Origin: Trichoplax sp. H2
Lineage: Eukaryota > Placozoa > Uniplacotomia > Trichoplacea
DNA: 64,000 bases
Direction of reading: 5' to 3'
Assembly (NCBI GenBank): GCA_003344405.1
Contig: NOWV01000090.1
Span: 124,001 to 188,000, forward strand
The position numbers were made by a program, and so were the translations under genes. The notes beneath the pieces are model-generated. The model was not told the origin of the DNA, did not search any database, and was given only the letters and a program-made list of their open reading frames with translations. This document shows positions 18,088 to 31,725 of the stretch, in pieces; the stretch's first letter is position 1, and every line of letters starts with the position of its first letter.

Positions 18088-20442
18088 GGATACTTGTAAA
18101 TGACCTAAATGCAATGAAATTATAAAGTCCAGGGTGGAAAAAACTTGAATTTATAGATCGACATACCTTAATTGGCACGCTAATACCAAATCTCCAATCG
18201 AAAATATGAAGATGTTGATTTGCGTATTTGACTAAAGTTCGTAGTATTATAAGATTCGTGATGGAGCATGTACATTTTTAATTATTTGCCTTTTATCATT
18301 TGTCAAAGTCTAGTACTGTATTAAACTGAATAGATATTTATGGTAATGACAATAGAAAATAAGATCAGATTACGATTGTGTTATGATGCAAATTTGTGAT
18401 ACAGTTGTTGGTCCACAAGAGCAAATTTGTTGAGGTTTGCTATTTTCACGAGATGTACAAATATGAAATATTTTCCACTGAGTGATAAAGCACTTAGTAA
18501 GTATATATATATCATCCTATCTCTGCAGCTTAATGTTGTGGTCTCTAGGAAAAAAATAGTTGGTACACATATATGAACTTCCTTGCATTGTTATTTGTAT
18601 AGTATGAATGCTTGAAAGTCTCTATCAGCAATTCTTCGACGAAATTACACCATTTTATTCTTACAATTGTGTGGATTGAGGTTAAATAGCATGTAAATAA
18701 ATCAATATCAAAATTTTTTTATGTCACTGTACGCAGCATCTTAAAGAATAACTTTGATGAAATATTCTTAGATTGATTTGTTCTATAAAGATAACCAAAT
18801 TTGGTAGCAGATTTTCTTTTATTACTATTGATACTTTTATGATTTACTGCAAAGATAAACTTTGCAATCTTTTTATCGTTATTGATAATAAATCTCTCTT
18901 TGCACATCGTACGCTGCTATCGATACTCCTTTGCTATCAAAATGGCAACGATAAGCTACTACTTTTATACATACAAACATCATCTATTTTGCCTCTATAT
19001 CTCATTCTACATTTCGCTTTCTCAGTCCTCCCCTAATTAAATACTAGCGTTAAGAAAATTATACTGATATCGCGAAAAATTCCACAATACGATGAAATGA
19101 ACAATGATGCTAAAATAGGAAATCCTTATATGGTATTTAGTATGCCATCGTCATTCAATACCGGTAATTAATTCCGATTCTTGCACATTTTTTTCTTTAT
19201 GAATGAATTATAATTACTGGTACTGCTGTATCTCAACACTCAATGATCAACAGTAAAGACGATATACGCTTGTATATTACTTTTGTAAGGCATATTGTAA
19301 TTAAATTATCGCCAATTTGCATGCTTATTTCCGTTTCAGGGTACACTAATACTCGACCATTATTGTGGATTACAAATCACCCACGCTATAAATCTTACAA
19401 ACTTGTTCTGAATGTAGTGTGACTTGAAGATGGACAAAAACGTAAATATTTAGCGAAAATCGAACACTTATGGTTACTAATACCTATCTCAGATTGAATC
19501 AAAAAGCCTTCATTCAACCCTGTGAAATTTCATGACATCATATCTAATATAACACCTTTCTTGTAATTTTTCATCCGTTAATGAGTGATCTTTAATAGAT
19601 TACAAAATTACGCTAGCGATCATATCCACAATGAAAGCTACTAATTTTTTCAACGTCTTAGTGTATGATGATTAATAAGATTTCGCTCACCAAAAAGTAT
19701 ATACAACAAGGTATAAAAATAAATACCAGCTATTTTGCCTAGTTTATAGATTATATCATACGTAGAATATACACGCTAAAATGAAGCAACGTATTGCAGT
19801 TTACTTCACTGCTAGGTTACAATAAAATAGTTAAATAAAAATCTAATGCAATATCTATCTCGAAGTATCTTCACATAATACACTTACATATCCATAATTT
19901 AGAGATATTTCTTTGTTTATTAATATCTTATGAGATCTAGTCTTATGAGTTATTCATAAATCGTTAACCGGCTACTGATCGTTAATTGTAACGACAAGTG
20001 TCATTTTAAAGAATAAATTAATCAATACACTTAATCTAAAAAGCATAAAGAGAATAACATGTTCTTCCTATTTAATCAGTGCTTAAAGCTAACATTTTGA
20101 ATTACTACGATCCAGCTTCTACGTTCATTTGAAAATCAAGCTACAAGATTTGGATGAGTTATACAAGCTTATAAAATCAATATTAGAAGATTATTGGATA
20201 TATGTACATAACTTCTCTGACATTTTTGAGGTATGTAATACTATCAAGACATAGAAGTCATTATAATTAATCAGATTTTTGCATATCAGCAGGATGCACT
20301 ATAACAGTAGATATCAAAAATCCCTTACAATTGTTAGTATAACTATGGCCCATCTCTGATGAACATAATCTTTTATGTTTATTTTCAATATCAAACCATA
20401 TTCTGATAAAAAATATCCAAAAAGCATTCATGCATGGATTCA
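18088..20442. other. intergenic between convergent genes
   Basis: Separates the 3' ends of the MGAT4-like gene (+) and an M13 peptidase gene (-). AT-rich, with a short TA run near 18501-18510. The plus-strand sequence TTTATT at 20378-20383 gives an AATAAA signal on the minus strand about 60 bases after the peptidase stop. No other feature is seen. Confidence 0.5.
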
Positions 20443-23400
20443 TTACCAGACACTGCATTTCTTTTCTGGATTCATGAGAGTTCCAGCATTACATTTAAAA
20501 GCTTTAGCAAATTCCCTACTATTGGATAAGGTACCTATAACCCTGCAATTAAATTTTAAATATGTTATGTAGTTTATCATCCACTCAAACTTATACTAAA
20601 GACGCGGTATTATAATCAGAAATTATCGTAACAGATTTAAAATTTGTTACGATATGACTAAGAAATTTAAGCAATACCTGTATTTACCAGGGCTATGGCG
20701 ATTCGTTAGAATCAAATGACGAGTTGTCTGAGGTGTCTCCAACGTGCACCATATCTATATAATTCGAATAGCAATCCTTACTTTAATGTCAGCTCTAAAC
20801 TAGTATTTATGAAGACAATAAATACTCAGTAACGATATACCTGAGCAAAAGCAATAAATAACATTTGATCAGGAGTGTATTTAAGTCCCGGCAATTGTAC
20901 TTCCTGCTCATTATCATTTTTCCATTTTTGGTAAGCCTACATAAATGCAGAGTTTTTAAGAGCGCTTTAATTTTATCATTATTTAAGTCGTATTGCCTAA
21001 CTATATCGAAGACATAGTATTCAAACACTGCTATTATCTCAACACTTCTCAGTCTGTGGCAACAAATACTTTTGAATAGATTGTAAGGTTATCATACAGC
21101 TTACGTTATATGCAAGTTTCATGCCACCATTATCCGCAATATTTTCAGTAATAGTTAGATTTCCATTAAGCTAGAAAATAACAATAGCTAAGATTAATTT
21201 AGTTCATTATCACATGCCTACCACGTTCCCCAAAAGCCTACGATCGATAATATCCCTGTGATACACTTGGAAAACTGGATTAAAGCTAGATTAACTACTC
21301 ACATTAATATTATCTATTTTGTATCTGGCATATTGATCAATCATGCATTTGGCATGCTGCTCGTAAGCAGTGTTGGCTTCATCTTCCCACCATGATTTCA
21401 AGTTTCCCACAGAATCAAATTTTCTTCCTATTAATACCCGTATTGTTATAGCGAAATAGCGAACGTCTAAGAAGACTGTAAGCAATAGAGTGAACAAGTA
21501 CGAGTAAACCCTACAAACCTGAGGAGTCAAAGCCATGCGTTAATTCATGGCCCATTGCAACTCCAATTCCACCATAATTTAAATATCTGTTAAATATCAC
21601 ATTTTTACGTTAATTGATATAATTTATTTTAATATAACTTTAGAGAATGTAGGGTTAATATTTTACAGTAAATAACATACTTGGGGTAATTTTTATGAAA
21701 GAAAGGTTCTTGCAAAATGCCAGCTGGAAACACTAAATATGAATAATAACATCCCGTCATTAAAGACTACCATACTCCACTATAGTCTTCACATTAAATA
21801 AATATCAACTTAATAAAGCTATGTTCAAGTCAAAACTGTGAAATATAAACCAACAAAGTTAAATTAAATTGCGGGTGATTCAATAAGTTAAAATCACAAA
21901 AATCTATTTTTACGTTACCGTAGCATAAAAGTAAATTAAATTCTCTGAGACAAACTAGTCGCAGTAAATTTTATACATGGCAATACTTACCAATATCATT
22001 TAAAGACTGCGAAAAATATGCATTAACTGTTGAAGGTTCCATAAACCACCTTAAATATAAAAGCAATACAATATACGCTAAGACATCTTGTTTCTTCATT
22101 CCTTGAAGCTATCCTATAGTCTGGCTACGTTAACAACTTATTAGAAGTACGCGTTAATAATAGCAACTGGTTATTGCCATAACCCATCAAAAGATATTTT
22201 TCAATTATTCATCATTTTTCCAAATCTAAACTAAGAAATATACTGTAAGAATAACGACATCTTAAATTTTGTTCGTTTTCGGAACGTTACCCTCCACTAG
22301 TAGTGTTCTAAGCCTACATAAGGGCGTTGTATATACCTATGTCGATCAACTGGTGTCTTTAACAATGCCATTCCTTTATTATTTAAAAATATCCTGAGAT
22401 TGATAGTATTCTTAAAGAATTCATTAGAATTGATTATTACCTGCAATTTAACAGATTGAAAGTTTATTAGCAGCAGTACCATTATCTGTATCACAACTAT
22501 GTTATGCGTCTTTGAAATCTGATATTTCCTACTGCACAGGTATCATAACAGTAATACAATACAATTTCATGATAATGGTTTACAAACCCCGGAATAATAA
22601 GCATTTAATTTTTCATTATTTAAAATCCAATCTGGAAAACCTATTAAGCTGATAATTGCCCGAGCCTGAAATATGTATTTAAACCAACAAATTACATAAG
22701 CGAATCAATTTTTACTGGAGAATTAAAAAATATAGTAATAAACTATCATGAAATTTAGGGCAATATTTTAGCTTTGCAGTATTATCTATTCAATATTTGG
22801 TAATAATATTTACACTAGTTATGTCACTATAACTGTTATCATATGTACTATCAAATGACACGAAATTATTGGATATTGACAGCAATTCATACGTAGCAGC
22901 CTATATTATACGTAGGTATACATTCTCTGTGAACGAACACTACCTTTTCGTTAGCTTTAGCAGCAGTTTTAGGATCCATCCACTTTACCGTAGGCAAATT
23001 GTTAAGAAAAGCTTCACGAATGCCAGCAATCATTTTCATCGCCTGTATACAATTAATCCATTAATACTTTAAAGCATTGCATAGCAAGATCATTAGTCTT
23101 CAAGTGGAATTCCTAAATATTATTTATAAGAACTGTACCTGATCTTTACTTTTACCCTGAAAATGGCTATCAACAAACAGCCGACCCGTTGCTTTTCCAA
23201 AGTAATAATTTAGTTTATCTATACAAGTCTCCCATCGCGGTTTGATTGCAGACGGATCACCACCATTGAAAGCTAGATTAAATTTTCGATTTGCATCACG
23301 AAACGGTTTGGACAAGGTATCAACCATGGAATTGATTATTCTCCACATAAGGTATGTTGACATAATGCTGTAATAAAAATGATATCAAGAAAATCTATCG

Positions 23401-25692
23401 GAATAGGTCTGCGAATAAGTAAATAATATAAAAAAATACTGGCGAAAAACTTAAGGGCTTATTAAGATAAGTACCTATCTTATGCTAATTACGAAGATGC
23501 TACGGTTGTACTGCGTGCTAAGTTATAATATACACTGAATAAAGCAGCTTTTCAATTCTTTGTATTAAGACTTGAAAACGTAAGATCTTACAATACCTTT
23601 TTTCAGTTTTCGAAATAATATGAGATAAGTGTTGAAAATATTGCGGTGTTGCAATGTTAATTACAGTTTTATTAACAACAGCTGCACTGGTTAAATTGGA
23701 GATTAATTTTATCCACGGAATCTAAAGGTATGTAGCATTGATATTGTTGAAATAAAGTACATCAGTCAAATCTATTTTGTAAATGAATAATGAATAATAA
23801 TCTTTTTGATACTAACAACGGGACACATTGTAATTAAATCTTCAACAGCATTAAAATGATAGGTTTGATCAGGCATCATCTCTTCTGCAGGCAAGAATTG
23901 CTTTAAAATAGAAAATTAACGAAATCAGTTATGATAGAATGGTAATCACTGTAAATAATAGATTGAACTAGATCAAAAGTCTACACGATCATATGTATTT
24001 GGCATTGTCTAGTACTAGTGCAAAGGGAATAGTAACTAGGAGAATCTGCTAGTGAACTAGTACAGTAACCATCCACTGTGGCTAATGCTACATTACTACG
24101 CTTAACGTAGTTAGTAACTGAAATTTATTTGCATTAAGAAATACTTTAATGGGTTAAATGTAGCAACCATCCCTTGTAACTAATACTACTACGCTTAACG
24201 TAGTAAGTAACGGAAATCTTATTGTACTAGAAAATACCTTGATTGGTTAAATGTAGCCAACCTAATTCTAGTTCAAAACTATGCTATCAATTATGTTTAC
24301 TATTTTTAAAATTAGTAAGAGCTCACAACTGTAAGAGGAATTATTTGTAATCCGTACTATCTGATTTAGTATTAATTGAACTTTCAATAATATATCTACC
24401 ATCTGCAAACGCTGGCCCAGATATCGTATTGTATGTGATTAGCATGTGATGCATGTTATGTAAGTTATAAAGTATGCAATAGGACATGCAATATCGTAAC
24501 AGTTAGATGTTTATCATCAATTACTATAATCAGAGAAAATATACCTGCGCTAATTCAATTTCCAACTCGACCACCTTTTCGACTATCTGACTGATATTAC
24601 CTGCACTTTGTTTCACATTTAACAACTTAAAGATATCCATCATGTATACTTTGTAATTGCCCAGTAAACTACTATTAGATAAATAGTAATGTCTGGACGA
24701 CAGACCAGTTCCTGCTTGAGCAGCCTATAGACACGATAAAAGAAGTTTTCACGTTGTCACCTTGTGTTATCATCACAGTTTGTAACTATTCTCCATGTCA
24801 CTTTAGGACTTATCCAACAATTTCATACCTATCACCTCATTTATTTAGTCAATGACACTAGCAATTTCTTTACCTGTAAAATGATTCGACTAGAATTTCC
24901 AGGATCAGTATTGGCATAAATTAAAAATAATCCACCTCCACCGAGAAAATGGCTCTCAATTAAAGCCTGATTAAAATCCCAGTGGTCTGCAATCCAATCT
25001 CGGTCAGAACTTAATTTCCATGGTTGTAATTTTTTCATCAGCTGAATTAGAGGTTGCCCTCCGTATTGGTTAATAATTGTTAAATTCATACACGACTGAT
25101 ACATATTTATAACTTTAGTGATAGCTGGTAATACTGCATGGCTAGCTTGAGATTGTAATGACTTATACGATTCAACAGCTTTCTTAATGACAAAATTATT
25201 TTTGTTAGCAATCTCAGAAAAGAGTGCCCAACGTGTACGGCCAGATGGCATCGGAGTATTGGCTAAGAAATTCCCACAAGCAAATTGATAGAAATCCTGG
25301 CAAGGATGGACTGATTGATTCATTTTCTTGATCATATTACCAGCAGTAATAATACATAGGTTGCTATCGCACATTTTGACCTTCTTTCCTTGTCCGGAAT
25401 GATCTTCAAAAGTATGTTTCCAGCTACGATGGTAAGTAATAAGGAGACCAGCAAGAATTGCCAATACAACAAGGACAATACATGATAAAAAGACGAAGCC
25501 AATTTCTCGTTTATTGCATGGTCGATGAAAGGAAAAAATTCGGTATCGGTAGGATCGGTTACGGCCACGCTTAGTTAAAACTTTTGGCATATGTTCATCA
25601 TTGGAGACATTGCTTTGATCTTCATCGATAAACTGGTCGGTTTCACGGCACGTATAGGATATATCGGTTTGATTTAATTCAATCTCACTCAT
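20443..25692 (-). CDS. M13 zinc metallopeptidase, neprilysin/ECE-like, copy 1 (16 exons)
   Basis: A type II membrane ectopeptidase family that cuts small extracellular peptides. Exons, 5' to 3' on the minus strand: 25692-24874, 24724-24545, 23900-23817, 23721-23597, 23367-23139, 23042-22944, 22665-22588, 22440-22337, 22049-21991, 21732-21681, 21586-21519, 21427-21303, 21170-21105, 20936-20841, 20754-20678, 20542-20443; total 787 codons including TAA (786 aa). The first ATG (MSEIELN) is at 25692; the frame is open further upstream but has no earlier ATG. One transmembrane segment lies at about residues 65-85, then an ectodomain opening with a [11 protein letters not shown]-type motif. Zinc site: HELTH (H623, E624, H627), with E683 and D687 in ENIADNGG. 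Substrate-binding motif VNAYFS, S1' tryptophan (IWC, W730), and H748/R754 in HSPGKYR are all present. It ends in CSVW, the usual M13 tail. All catalytic residues are intact, so it is predicted active; the substrate is unknown. Confidence 0.95.
24081..24262. repeat. two-copy direct repeat in an intron of M13 copy 1
   Basis: Two diverged copies, about 93 bp apart, share ACTACGCTTAACGTAGT (about 24095 and 24188) and a downstream GGTTAAATGTAGC. They lie in the intron between exons 2 and 3. CTTAACGTAG contains a small palindrome. Confidence 0.75.
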
Positions 25693-28040
25693 ATTGAAAT
25701 GGTTTTGGGTTCCTTCACAAGGCCCTATATATTTATAAGAAATCAACAACCGATATAACTTAAAAGGACCTTTACTATGGTATTAGCAGATTAATTCATT
25801 ATTTCCTAAAAGCAACCAACACGGCTACACCTGATCATGATCAGGTTAGTGGGCATTCTACCGTGACCATAATAAATTTGTAATTGCTAGCACAACTTAT
25901 TCCACTAATAACATATTCAATGACTATTATTTGAGTGCACTATTCATACTCTCTTTCAATCCTCGAAGGATATATCATTATATCATTGTATATATAAATT
26001 CAAATAGATTTGTATCTGTATAATTGCAATACAAATTAATCACATTACGCCTGCAGCCCCGTATAATCAATTATCTCCAATCCATTAATTATATTCATTA
26101 CAGCATAAGATAGAGCAGAAGTTACAGTAGTCACTGCAAAAGTAGGAACTAATGCTAAATCTAAAGTAGGGAGACTTGAAACGACAATTGAAATCTTTTT
26201 ATACTATACGAAAGACATTCTTTTGACACGATAAAATAAAATGCCCCAATTATGTCGTTGATAAAGGGATTAGAATATTCTAGATGTCAATGAATATTTT
26301 TTACTGAAAAATTTCTTTTGACTTTGCAAACAAAATTAATTATAAATTAAAAAAAATAAAACTTGATCAAACATAGAGGATTAAAATGAGTTATTGATGA
26401 GACTTAGCTATTAGAAGACGAACGAAATCGCGATTAAAAATGTAGAAACATTATTACGTAGAAAAGGAAAAAAAAATCTCAATACAGTAACAACAAATTT
26501 CGACAATGACCTTAAATTCATGCTCGATACGAGAACTTTTAAATTTTTCTTATTTTACAATTTTCAGACCGATATCACAACATAGAGACGAGTCAATACA
26601 GAATTGGATCTTAGTAAAGGACCCTTGTTAAAACACTAAAATGTAGCAAACTGAAGTAGCAATAAATTTTAGTTTCATCTCAATGCCGAGTAATGGAGAG
26701 CATCGTTCAATACTACATAGGCACTTGCTTCTGGTCCGTGGACAAGTCAGCAGTATTACGCTATTATTTCTTACTTAAGTTCGAAAGTAAGAGTAATAAA
26801 ATATATAGCAATATTAAATCGTTGAATGTAAAGTACATCAAGTTGGACATCATCGCTTATTTATTTGGACATTTTCTTCCACGGTATGTTATCACAGCTG
26901 TCGTAAACTACTTCACTAACAAAAAAATAAACGCCATTTGCTCCGCTATTACTCGAAGCTTATCATTGGACTCAATTCTTAATATACTGTAGTTACGTTT
27001 GATATAAAGTACAGGACAAGCCACGATATAATTATCGCTTCCATATTTCCTAGTAAGCTCTGCTACAGTAATAATTCATGATTTTGAATAATATCATACA
27101 AAAGAAAAAATAATGAGTGATACATACATTAATTGGTAACATTGGGATTTGGGAATGAATAAAGTATTATTAATTAAGCTCTGCAATGGAACTCGCTACG
27201 TTCTGGAATTTCTTCCATTTCTATTTACCACAATGATATGAATAAAGACTGCGAGATAAAATCTATTTTAAAGTGCCAAACTACTTAATCCTGCAAGAGA
27301 TGCTATATCTTCCAATTTTTTAAGCTAGTTGACAAACGGAACTCAAATTAAAGAAGTTGATGACATCCAAATTATACTGTACTGAGTGCGTAAAGTAGCG
27401 ATCCTCACCATAAGTATACAGTACAATGCTCATACTGTATATTGGATTGTCAATAATACTGGCCGTCATGATTATTCATTATTTATTTACTATAATCTAG
27501 GCAGAATACAAGATTAATAAACAGTTCAAATGTCCATTGCCTCATTAGACGTAGGGCATGACTCATTGCTGATAATGAGTTCATACATCCCATGGAGACT
27601 TGACTGAATAACCTGTGATGATTTGTCACTTTTAAAGAAATATTGATGAAAATACCAATTACACTATGGATAGAAGTTGTATACCGGATAAGCAGACCGC
27701 CCATTGCCCTGAGATTAATCACCATCATTAAAATATAGCACAAGGCAAATTACCGATAAAGCAGAATCTAAAAAAAAATGAAACGAGAAAAATCAAGGCA
27801 GTTCATCGTTTTAGTGGAAATCAGCGCCATACAAGAGCCAGATATCTGTGTATCCGAGTCTATAATTTGTCTTCTGTATTGTTGTCTATGGCAGGTGCAG
27901 TAGGATGGCACTAAGCAGAGTAGGAAAATATTCTGATTGATCAATCATAACTTTATTTTCATTTCTGACAGTTGATAATTTACTAATTTATTTATGAAGC
28001 TTCAATACAATGCTGGTCAGAGCGATATTGCCGTCTACTA
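25693..28040. other. upstream flank of M13 copy 1, no gene recognised
   Basis: Should hold the promoter and 5' untranslated region of the minus-strand peptidase gene starting at 25692. AT-rich. The open frame at 26693-26992 (+) has no recognisable domain and no exon support. No other feature is seen. Confidence 0.45.
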
Positions 28041-28044
28041 CTGC

Positions 28045-28465
28045 ATGTGGCAAGCAAGAGGAAACGATCGTCTTTCCAAACTGATGACTATGAAAGTTGA
28101 ATTTGATCAATGATATCAACAAGGAATGATGGAGAATCGAAATGAAAGTATTTGTTATAGTGAAATAGTGTAATACCCTACTGTATGTGTTAAGTAAAAA
28201 GAGGAAATGATCGTATTTCCAAACTGCTCACTATTGCTTATTGTAACAGTTGAACTTGATCCATGATGTCAACAAGGAATGATCGAGAATCGAAACGAAA
28301 ATTTTTGTCATAGTGAAATAGTGTAATACTATCTAGTACAGTACTGCATGTGTTCAGAAAGAGGAAATGATCATGTTTAAAAACTGATGACTGTGAAAGC
28401 TGAAGTTGATCAATGATATCAATTGGGAATGGTGGAGAATCGATATAAAAATTTGAGCAATAGCG
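28045..28465. repeat. three-copy tandem repeat, about 140-160 bp units
   Basis: Units begin at about 28059, 28201 and 28361 with GAGGAAA(C/T)GATC, followed by a TTTGATCAATGATATCAA-like core and a GTGAAATAGTGTAATAC tail. The copies diverge moderately and the spacing varies (142 and 160 bp), partly from a GTACAGTAC-bearing insertion near 28338-28348. It gives rise to a spurious minus-strand open frame. Confidence 0.85.
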
Positions 28466-28978
28466 ATTCCTATAATTACAACTATTCATTTCGCTAGGCT
28501 AGAATACTTCAAGTCGTTCACATAGGAAAGCATGAGTAAATCAAAAGTAGATCAACCGTCGTCTTTAGAGACAGCAATCGTATCCATTCTAATTTGATGC
28601 TTCAGCAAGTAGATTACTTGAAATCGAGGTAGTTTGAAAATAACTTTTCTATCCATTTGAAAATCAAACTCCATTCACGGTCATGAAGCCATTGTTGTTT
28701 GTTATTGCACTTTATTATAGATATCTTCATCCAACCGCAAGAATATCCTTCAAAGCGGAGTCTTGCTTTGATACTCATGCTATTGTCGTCATTTTGGGTA
28801 AAAGATGACTAGACTAGAATACATGGAATCATACCTCTAAACTGAAACGTTGATGTAGAGTACTCAAGACATCAAGTGAAACATCCTACTACAAGGGAGG
28901 CTGTCTAAACTCTCAAGTAGACACCATTGCAACTCTTATTACGCCAGACTGTAACGTTATTAACGTCTCCACAAAGAA

Positions 28979-29002
28979 CCCCCCCCCCCCCAAAAAAAAA
29001 AA
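28979..29002. repeat. poly-C / poly-A homopolymer tract
   Basis: Thirteen C (28979-28991) followed directly by eleven A. Simple sequence, and a likely site of length polymorphism and sequencing error. Confidence 0.95.
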
Positions 29003-30420
29003 CTCCAGTACAGTACTGTCTATCACCGATATCGGTCGATCTTCTGCCAAGAGACCCGAAACGACTGTTATTCAATCATCATCGCCATAACAAGACGAAC
29101 ATAGTGAAAACGAAAACGAAAATGAAGTCGGTCTTTTCATCATTTTGAGTCTATTGATAACAACTTCAAGCCTATCGTATCCCTGATTTCAACGCTTACC
29201 TGAAGAACCAAGCAACTCTCCCTTATCACGGTTATAATCACAATCGGACATGAGTTAGGCAAAATTTTGGGTGATGGATCAACGTGGAATCTTTTCGATT
29301 GGAGTAATGGTCAGCGGCAGCATGAAAGCAATGAAATAATTTGCCCAAATGTTTTCAACTAATTTAATCAATAGCCAGCTAGATAACGTTAACCTACTGA
29401 TCCAAAGTAACAATAGAGAAATGACGAATAGAGTTGATGATGAGTTGGTATTGGCTGAGGCCACAACAGTGACGTCGATCACTTTCTTTGTACTGTTTGG
29501 TGCTGGATAGTACAGTACTTTGCACTGTAATGCACTGTACTATACACTGTACTATTCTTCCAAGTCCTTGCTACTGCCTAGGGACCGTCATGGCCAAATG
29601 TAGGAAAACTTTTGAATTTGGCCTTATCCTCTAACCAGCGACTTGTAAATTTCCTCTTGCAATGAATTATTACAATCCTTGTTTTGACTAAGGTTTCTTT
29701 TTCGATAGTGGCACAACATTGTAGTCCATGCTCGAAAATCGCGCATGGATTACTTTAGTCGATGCTGTAGACTAACCTGAACTGGTCGAATAAAACTGTA
29801 CAGTACAGACACACAACAAGACTAGTTCCAGGTCAGTGGACTTTACCATATGCAGTACTACAAAGCAACATGTCCAATGTGGACAGCATAGCATGCCGTT
29901 GCAGATATCCTATGCCATCGAAATGACCAGTAAAACTCTTCTCATTGATCTCCACATTTTGAGTAATAGATGATCATGAAAATGACATAGTCAATAAAAC
30001 GACCTTGAAGAGGTTATAATATCAACTAAAATTGATAGAATGTCTTAAAAAATGGACTCGGAGAGAGCGAGCGTAAAAGCAGTTCAAAATCAACTGTGCG
30101 CAACATTAAATCTATCAGCGTCGGTACTTAAATGGCCTCTCACTCACCGAGTTATCAACTACGTAGTAGCACTGATCGAGCTGTTGTTATGCAGGAAAAT
30201 TGATGTTAAAGTCAAAACTTAGAGTAAAAGAAAGACGAATTAATTCTTTACTTTTGCCGATATACCATTGTCGTATTAAGATGGATTGCTTACAAGCAGA
30301 TCAAATAGGACTGGCCTAATCGATCCTAGACTCTACTGCCTCCTGAAGCCTTAGCGCTTTTTAGGGTTATAACTCAACTTTCAAAGTAGGGATGCCAATT
30401 CATACACCAAAATGGCCTTG
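29003..30420. other. intergenic, no gene recognised
   Basis: Contains a cluster of GTACAGTAC/CACTGTAC palindromes at about 29509-29556 and another at 29797-29809. The hydrophobic minus-strand frame at 29279-29482 has no family match I recognise and no conserved splice context, so I do not call it. Confidence 0.45.
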
Positions 30421-30450
30421 AAGAAGGCGCAAAACAAACTAAAGTCAATG

Positions 30451-31031
30451 CAATGCCTTTCAAAGAGGACATCAGACAGGTTATAAAACTAGATTATCAT
30501 CAATCGTAAATGATTACGTACATCCTACAATACCTAAATGGCGTTGCAATGCCTTTCAAAGGGGACATCAGGCAGGCCATAAAACTAGACTAAAACCAAT
30601 CGTAGATGATTACGTGTATATCCTACAATACATAAATGGCGTTGCAATGCCTTTTAAAGGGAACATCAGACAGGTTATAAAACTAAACTAAAATCAATCG
30701 TAGATGATTACGCGTATATCCTACAATACGTAAATGGCCTTGCAATGCCTTTCAAAGCGGACATCAGACAGGTTATAAAACTAGACTAAAATCAATCGTA
30801 AATAACTACGTACATCCCGCAATACCTAAATGGCCTTGGCATGCCTTTTAAATGGAACATTAGACAGGTTATAAAACTAGACTAAAATCAATCGTAGATA
30901 ACTACGTACATCCCGCAATACCTAAATGGCCTTGGCATGCCTTTTAAATGGAACATTAGACAGGTTATAAAACTAGACTAAAATCAATCGTCCATGACTA
31001 CGCACATCCTACAATACCCAAATGGCCTTGC
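30451..31031. repeat. six-copy minisatellite, 96-98 bp units
   Basis: Units start near 30451, 30547, 30645, 30743, 30839 and 30935. Each has (CAATGC/GCATGC)CTTT, GGACATCAGACAGG, TTATAAAACTAGACTAAAATC and an AATCGTAGAT..TACG..ATCC(T/C)(A/G)CAATAC segment, and ends at a TAAATGGCCTTG boundary. The period is 96-98 bp and adjacent copies are the most alike; the last two are nearly identical. A non-coding satellite-like array between the two M13 genes. Confidence 0.95.
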
Positions 31032-31725
31032 TGAAAGTACGACACACTACGCCTATTCATTATACAACTGCGCCGTTAAAATCCTGTGAGAGACTACTAG
31101 ATATATATCATTGACTATTAGCTATAGCTGAATCAATTGGAAGACATCTTAGTTTATGAACAATTTATTATACGAGTATAGATAGTGTTAAGGACAAATC
31201 GATCCCTAAGCTACATATAATAACAAATCTAATAGATTACAAATAGAAAATTTGACAACGCGTTGTTAGTTCGATAACTAACTGCAACAACCCATTGCAA
31301 TTATTAGCTCAAAATGTGACTATTCTAAAGCATTCCGACATAAACGTGGACTTGACGGCTATTGCAACACATCAATAATATAATCATCCATTTGAAAAGC
31401 ACAAATTGCAGAAACAGTTGATTACTACCTAGTGGAGTCTCAAGATACATTCAATGAAATAAAAACAAAGGAAATTGGTGCTAGACTAGTTCCATTTTCT
31501 TCCATGAAAATGAAAACGGCAGCGGTTAAATAGTGCAAGACCAAAGGGACCATAGTCGAACAATGGATGACTTTAGATCTTCAAAAATACCCCCTGTACG
31601 TCGAGCTACTTATAAATATTTAAACTGCGATGACTAATTTGCTAACAAAACTATCACCATTTTCAACAATTAATTTGAATGCTAATGTCATGCATACAAA
31701 ATAAATTCCATCGTCATATCAACAT

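Noticed and set aside
24841-25749. Longer start for M13 copy 1 at 25749
   Set aside because: The codon there is TTG; the first true ATG in frame is at 25692. The tail after 24874 is intron.
29279-29482. Hydrophobic 67-codon minus-strand frame
   Set aside because: Isolated and short, without splice context; hydrophobic frames arise easily in AT-rich DNA.
28045-31031. CRISPR-like array
   Set aside because: The units are about 100-160 bp with no short-repeat/unique-spacer pattern, in a eukaryotic genome; these are minisatellites.
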